DNA from: Pseudomonadota bacterium
Lineage (GTDB): Bacteria > Pseudomonadota > Alphaproteobacteria > Sphingomonadales > Sphingomonadaceae
Reading direction: 5' to 3'
NCBI GenBank assembly: GCA_018240865.1
Contig: JAFEEY010000015.1
Span: forward strand, 1-38,520
DNA: 38,520 bases
Below are positions 35,879-38,520 of the stretch, one piece after another (the first letter of the stretch is position 1; each line of letters opens with the position of its first letter). Below the pieces are notes generated by a model that saw only the letters and a program-made list of their open reading frames with translations, was not told the DNA's origin and searched no databases. Made by a program: the position numbers and the translations under genes.

Positions 35879-37075
35879 TCAGAACCCGAACCGGATGCCG
35901 GCGACCAGGCTGGTCGACCTCGGCTTCTGCCCATCGGCCCGCGCGTAGTCGGCGGTGCGGCCGGTCTTCGCCTCGTAGGAGACGCCCACATAAGGCGCGA
36001 AGCGGCGCGTGACCTCGTAGCGGAGCCGCAGACCCAGTTCCGCGTCCGTCAAGCCCGAGCCGATGCGCTGCCGCGGCATGTCCTGCGCCGAAAGGTTGAC
36101 CTCGATGCGCGGCTGCAGGATCAGCCGCTGGGTGATGCGCTGGTCGTAATAGCCTTCGAGCCGTGCAAGCACGTCACCCTGCGGCGAGATGAACGCCGCG
36201 CCCTCGACCTCGAACATGTAGGGCGCGAGGCCCTCGAATCCGATCGTCGCGTAGGTGCGCGTGGGGCTCGGCTTGAAGTCGTGCCGCACGCCGGCCTGCA
36301 GGTTGAAGTATGGGCCGACCGCGCGGCTGTAGAGCGCCTGCACCTCGGCGCCGTCGATGCCCTCGCGGATCGTGCCCTCGCCCTCGGTCTTGAGCGTGAA
36401 CCGGTTGATGTCGCCGCCGAACCAGCCCTCGCCGTCCCAGCGGTAGCCGTCGCGGCCCGAGCGGGCCTGGTATTCGGCGAGGTTGAACAGCACCGTGCCG
36501 AGCGGGCGTCCGCCCTGCTCGCGCATCATGTCGCGGCGCGAGCGGGCCATGTCGGGCGCCGGGAAGAAGCGGTCGGCGTAGTGGTCCGCCGGAGCCGGCG
36601 GCGCCGGCGCGTCGCCTGCCGGAAGGGCCGTGCCGGTCATCTCCATGCCGGCCATCGCCCCGCCAGGCATCGCCATCCCGGGCATCGCTCCCGACGCCTG
36701 CCCCTTGCCGGACATGTCCATGCCCGGCATCGCGTGCGTCGAACCCGGCTTTCCGCCGCTCATGTCCATGCCCGGCATCGCGCCCGACGTGGTGGCCCCG
36801 GGCTTTGGCGGACCCATGTCCATTCCCGGCATCGAGTCGGCGCGCGGGCTGGCTTGCCGCCGGGCCGGCTTCCTGGCCGCAACGCCCGGCTTCGCCTTGG
36901 CGACGGGCTTACCGGCCTTCGCCTTGCGCGGTGCCGACTTCCTGGCCGCGGGCTTCTTGGCCGGCATCGGCATCTTCATGCCCGGCATGCTCATGCCGCC
37001 CATATCCTGCGCGGACGCGGGCGAGGTCAGGCCGAGCGCGGTGCCGGCGGCGAGGGTCGCGAGGAGCCGGATCAT
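35879..37075 (-). CDS. copB: CopB-type outer-membrane copper resistance protein
   Basis: A 398-residue outer-membrane protein with signal peptide ending SPASAQ. Residues about 24-150 are Met-rich with repeated MPGMDM(S) units mixed with a Lys/Ala/Pro-rich stretch. From about residue 165 (ADHYADRFFPAPDMARSR) the conserved CopB beta-barrel continues to the terminal phenylalanine of GIRFGF, the normal outer-membrane end. CopB helps keep or remove copper together with CopA. The ATG at 37075 overlaps the copA stop by 4 nt. Confidence 0.93.
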   Translation of the reverse strand: MIRLLATLAAGTALGLTSPASAQDMGGMSMPGMKMPMPAKKPAARKSAPRKAKAGKPVAKAKPGVAARKPARRQASPRADSMPGMDMGPPKPGATTSGAMPGMDMSGGKPGSTHAMPGMDMSGKGQASGAMPGMAMPGGAMAGMEMTGTALPAGDAPAPPAPADHYADRFFPAPDMARSRRDMMREQGGRPLGTVLFNLAEYQARSGRDGYRWDGEGWFGGDINRFTLKTEGEGTIREGIDGAEVQALYSRAVGPYFNLQAGVRHDFKPSPTRTYATIGFEGLAPYMFEVEGAAFISPQGDVLARLEGYYDQRITQRLILQPRIEVNLSAQDMPRQRIGSGLTDAELGLRLRYEVTRRFAPYVGVSYEAKTGRTADYARADGQKPRSTSLVAGIRFGF

Positions 37076-38520
37076 GCCGCCGCTCCCTTCGGCCGCACGC
37101 TGACGGTGCGCATCATCCCGGCCATCATGTGGTAGAGCAGGTGGCAGTGGAACGCCCAGTCGCCGACCGCGTCGGCGGTGAAGTCCCACGTCACCTTCCC
37201 GCCCGGCTGGACGATCACGGTGTGCTTCCTGGGCGCGTGGTCGCCATGCCCGGTGACGAGTTCGAAGAAATGTCCGTGGATGTGTATCGGGTGCCCCATC
37301 ATCGTGTCGTTGATGAGGTTGATGCGGACCCGCTCGCCCTCGGTGAACGGGAACGGCTCCATCGTGTCGGACATCTTCACGCCGTCGAACGCCCACATGA
37401 AGCGCTCCATGTTGCCGGTCAGGTGGATGTCGAGGCTGCGCGACGGCGCGCGAACGTCGGGATTGCGCTCGAGCGCCATCAGGTCCTTGTAGACCAGCAC
37501 GCGGTGGCCGACGTCCTCGAGTCCCTGACCAGGCTCGCCCGTGCGGTCCATCGGCATCGGCGATATGGTCTGGACGCCTGGCCCCTTCTTCACCTCGGGT
37601 GCATAGGAGAAGTCGCGCATCTTCATCGCGCCCATGTCCATGCCGGCCATGTCGCCCGAGGATGCCATGCCGGGCGGCATCCGCTCGACGCCGCCGAGCG
37701 CGGCCGAGCGGTTCTGCTCGCTCGTCGGATCGACGCCGCGCGACTGCGGCATCGCCATCCCCGGCGTGGCGCCGCCGGACCCGCCGGACATGTCCATTCC
37801 GGGCATCGGCTTAGTCGCGTCCATGCCCGGCATCTTGGAATGGTCCATCCCGGCCATGCCGCCGCCTTCGCCGCCCATGCCGTCCATCGACGACATGTCC
37901 ATGCCCATGTCCCTCATCGTGGCGATCGGGCGCGGGCGCAGCGGGGGCACCGCGGCGGTCATGCCTGCGCGCGGCGCGAGCGTCGCGCGCGCCATGCCAG
38001 AGCGGTCGACCGATTCACCGACCAGCGTGAACGCCTTGTCCTCGGTCGGCGTGACGATGGCGTCGTAGGTCTCGGCGACCCCGATCTGGAACTCGTCCAC
38101 CTCGACGGGCATCACGTTCTGCCCGTCGGCCTGGACGATCGTCAGCCTGAGGCCCGGGATGCGCACGTTGAAGGTCGTCATCGCCGAGGCGTTGATGACG
38201 CGCAGCCTGACGCGCTCGCCCGGCTTGAACAGCGCCGTCCAGTTGTCGGACGGGCCATGGCCGTTGACGAGGTAGGTGTAGGCGGCGCCGGTCGCGTCCG
38301 ACACGTCGGCGGGGTCCATGCGCATGCCGCCCCACATGACGCGGTCCTTCAGCTTCTGGTCGCGACCCGAGAGCAGCCCCGCCAGCGTCTGGCGCTGATA
38401 GTTGTAGAAGCCCGGCATGGTCTTCATGTTGCGGAAGATCGCCTCGGGACTCGACTGGCTGTGGTCTGACAGCACGATCACGTGCTCGCGGTCGAACTTC
38501 ACGGGATCGGCGCCGGCCGG
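37072..38520 (-). CDS. copA: CopA-type multicopper oxidase (5' end outside window)
   Basis: The frame stays open through the window edge, so 482 codons of the C-terminal part are present and the N-terminal cupredoxin domain with its Tat signal is missing. The copper ligands of the last domain are intact: HPIHIHGHFFEL and HCHLLYHMMAGM (trinuclear and type 1 sites). Between domains 2 and 3 is a Met-rich linker with repeated PGMDMS-like units. This periplasmic enzyme oxidises Cu(I) to less toxic Cu(II). The V at 38502 is internal, not a start. Confidence 0.95.
   Translation of the reverse strand, partial: PAGADPVKFDREHVIVLSDHSQSSPEAIFRNMKTMPGFYNYQRQTLAGLLSGRDQKLKDRVMWGGMRMDPADVSDATGAAYTYLVNGHGPSDNWTALFKPGERVRLRVINASAMTTFNVRIPGLRLTIVQADGQNVMPVEVDEFQIGVAETYDAIVTPTEDKAFTLVGESVDRSGMARATLAPRAGMTAAVPPLRPRPIATMRDMGMDMSSMDGMGGEGGGMAGMDHSKMPGMDATKPMPGMDMSGGSGGATPGMAMPQSRGVDPTSEQNRSAALGGVERMPPGMASSGDMAGMDMGAMKMRDFSYAPEVKKGPGVQTISPMPMDRTGEPGQGLEDVGHRVLVYKDLMALERNPDVRAPSRSLDIHLTGNMERFMWAFDGVKMSDTMEPFPFTEGERVRINLINDTMMGHPIHIHGHFFELVTGHGDHAPRKHTVIVQPGGKVTWDFTADAVGDWAFHCHLLYHMMAGMMRTVSVRPKGAAA

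Larger units (their letters stand above)
12897..38520. other. Probable heavy-metal resistance genomic island (left end at the repeats, right end outside window)
   Basis: From just after gyrB to the window edge all predicted genes are on the minus strand, and nearly all encode metal export, uptake, sensing or sequestration. This contrasts with the mixed core genes to the left. The start coincides with a set of 21-bp-spaced repeats. No integrase, transposase or target duplication is visible, so the island status is inferred from content and layout. Confidence 0.6.

Noticed and set aside
36600-36850. Tandem repeats that could suggest a CRISPR array
   Set aside because: The units are irregular, in frame, and encode the Met-rich segment of CopB; no spacer-repeat pattern exists. 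No CRISPR array was seen anywhere.
36805-38469. A 554-codon open frame on the plus strand across copA and copB
   Set aside because: Opposite strand of the Met-rich copper genes; the His/Arg/Ala-rich translation simply mirrors their repeats.

Overview
The window looks like chromosomal DNA from an alphaproteobacterium of the Sphingomonadaceae (Sphingomonas or a close relative). The evidence is the very high G+C, a secreted protein ending in a PEPxxWA-CTERM sorting signal typical of sphingomonads, and typical alphaproteobacterial GyrB and LepA. The assignment rests on these marks only; no database search was possible.

The left third (1-12881) is ordinary core genome on both strands. It holds tRNA-Pro(CGG), an FprA-type ferredoxin-NADP reductase, a pnuC plus ribosylnicotinamide kinase pair for nicotinamide riboside salvage, a CsgG-family secreted protein, lepA, an arsR-SRPBCC pair with a clear operator/promoter, several small or hypothetical genes, a short-chain dehydrogenase, a PEP-CTERM protein followed by a strong terminator, an orphan exbD and gyrB. 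gyrB and one metal gene have -10-like elements so close to ATG that leaderless transcripts are likely.

Immediately after gyrB lie three copies of a 12-bp motif with an exact 21-bp period (12897-12950). From there to the right edge (about 25.4 kb) every gene is on the minus strand and nearly all concern metals. I read this as a heavy-metal resistance island whose left end is at the repeats; its other end, and any integrase or transposase, are outside the window.

Read in the direction of transcription (right to left) the island contains: (1) a copper operon copA(partial)-copB-SnoaL-like-cytochrome c-membrane DUF305-periplasmic DUF305; (2) a dmeR-dmeF-like pair, with a CsoR/RcnR-family sensor and a CDF exporter behind a G-tract palindromic operator; (3) a ZntR/CadR/PbrR-like MerR regulator followed by a cytochrome c/FTR1 permease (PbrT-like); (4) a CDF transporter, a CzcI-like His-rich protein, czcCBA, a 69-residue two-helix membrane protein, a DUF190 (PII-like) protein, another CDF and a ZIP transporter; (5) two small Met/Cys-rich secreted proteins and cusCBA plus a CusF-like copper-binding lipoprotein.

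Two MerR-type promoters with the diagnostic 19-bp spacer lie before the FTR1 permease and before the CDF-czc block. One MerR protein may therefore switch on both an uptake-type permease and a long divalent-metal efflux operon, instead of the CzcRS two-component control usual for czc. The most novel-looking parts are the small membrane protein plus DUF190 coupled to czcA and a CDF, the C-terminal extension on the DmeF-like CDF, the DUF305/cytochrome c/SnoaL tail of the copper operon, and the 21-bp repeats at the island edge.
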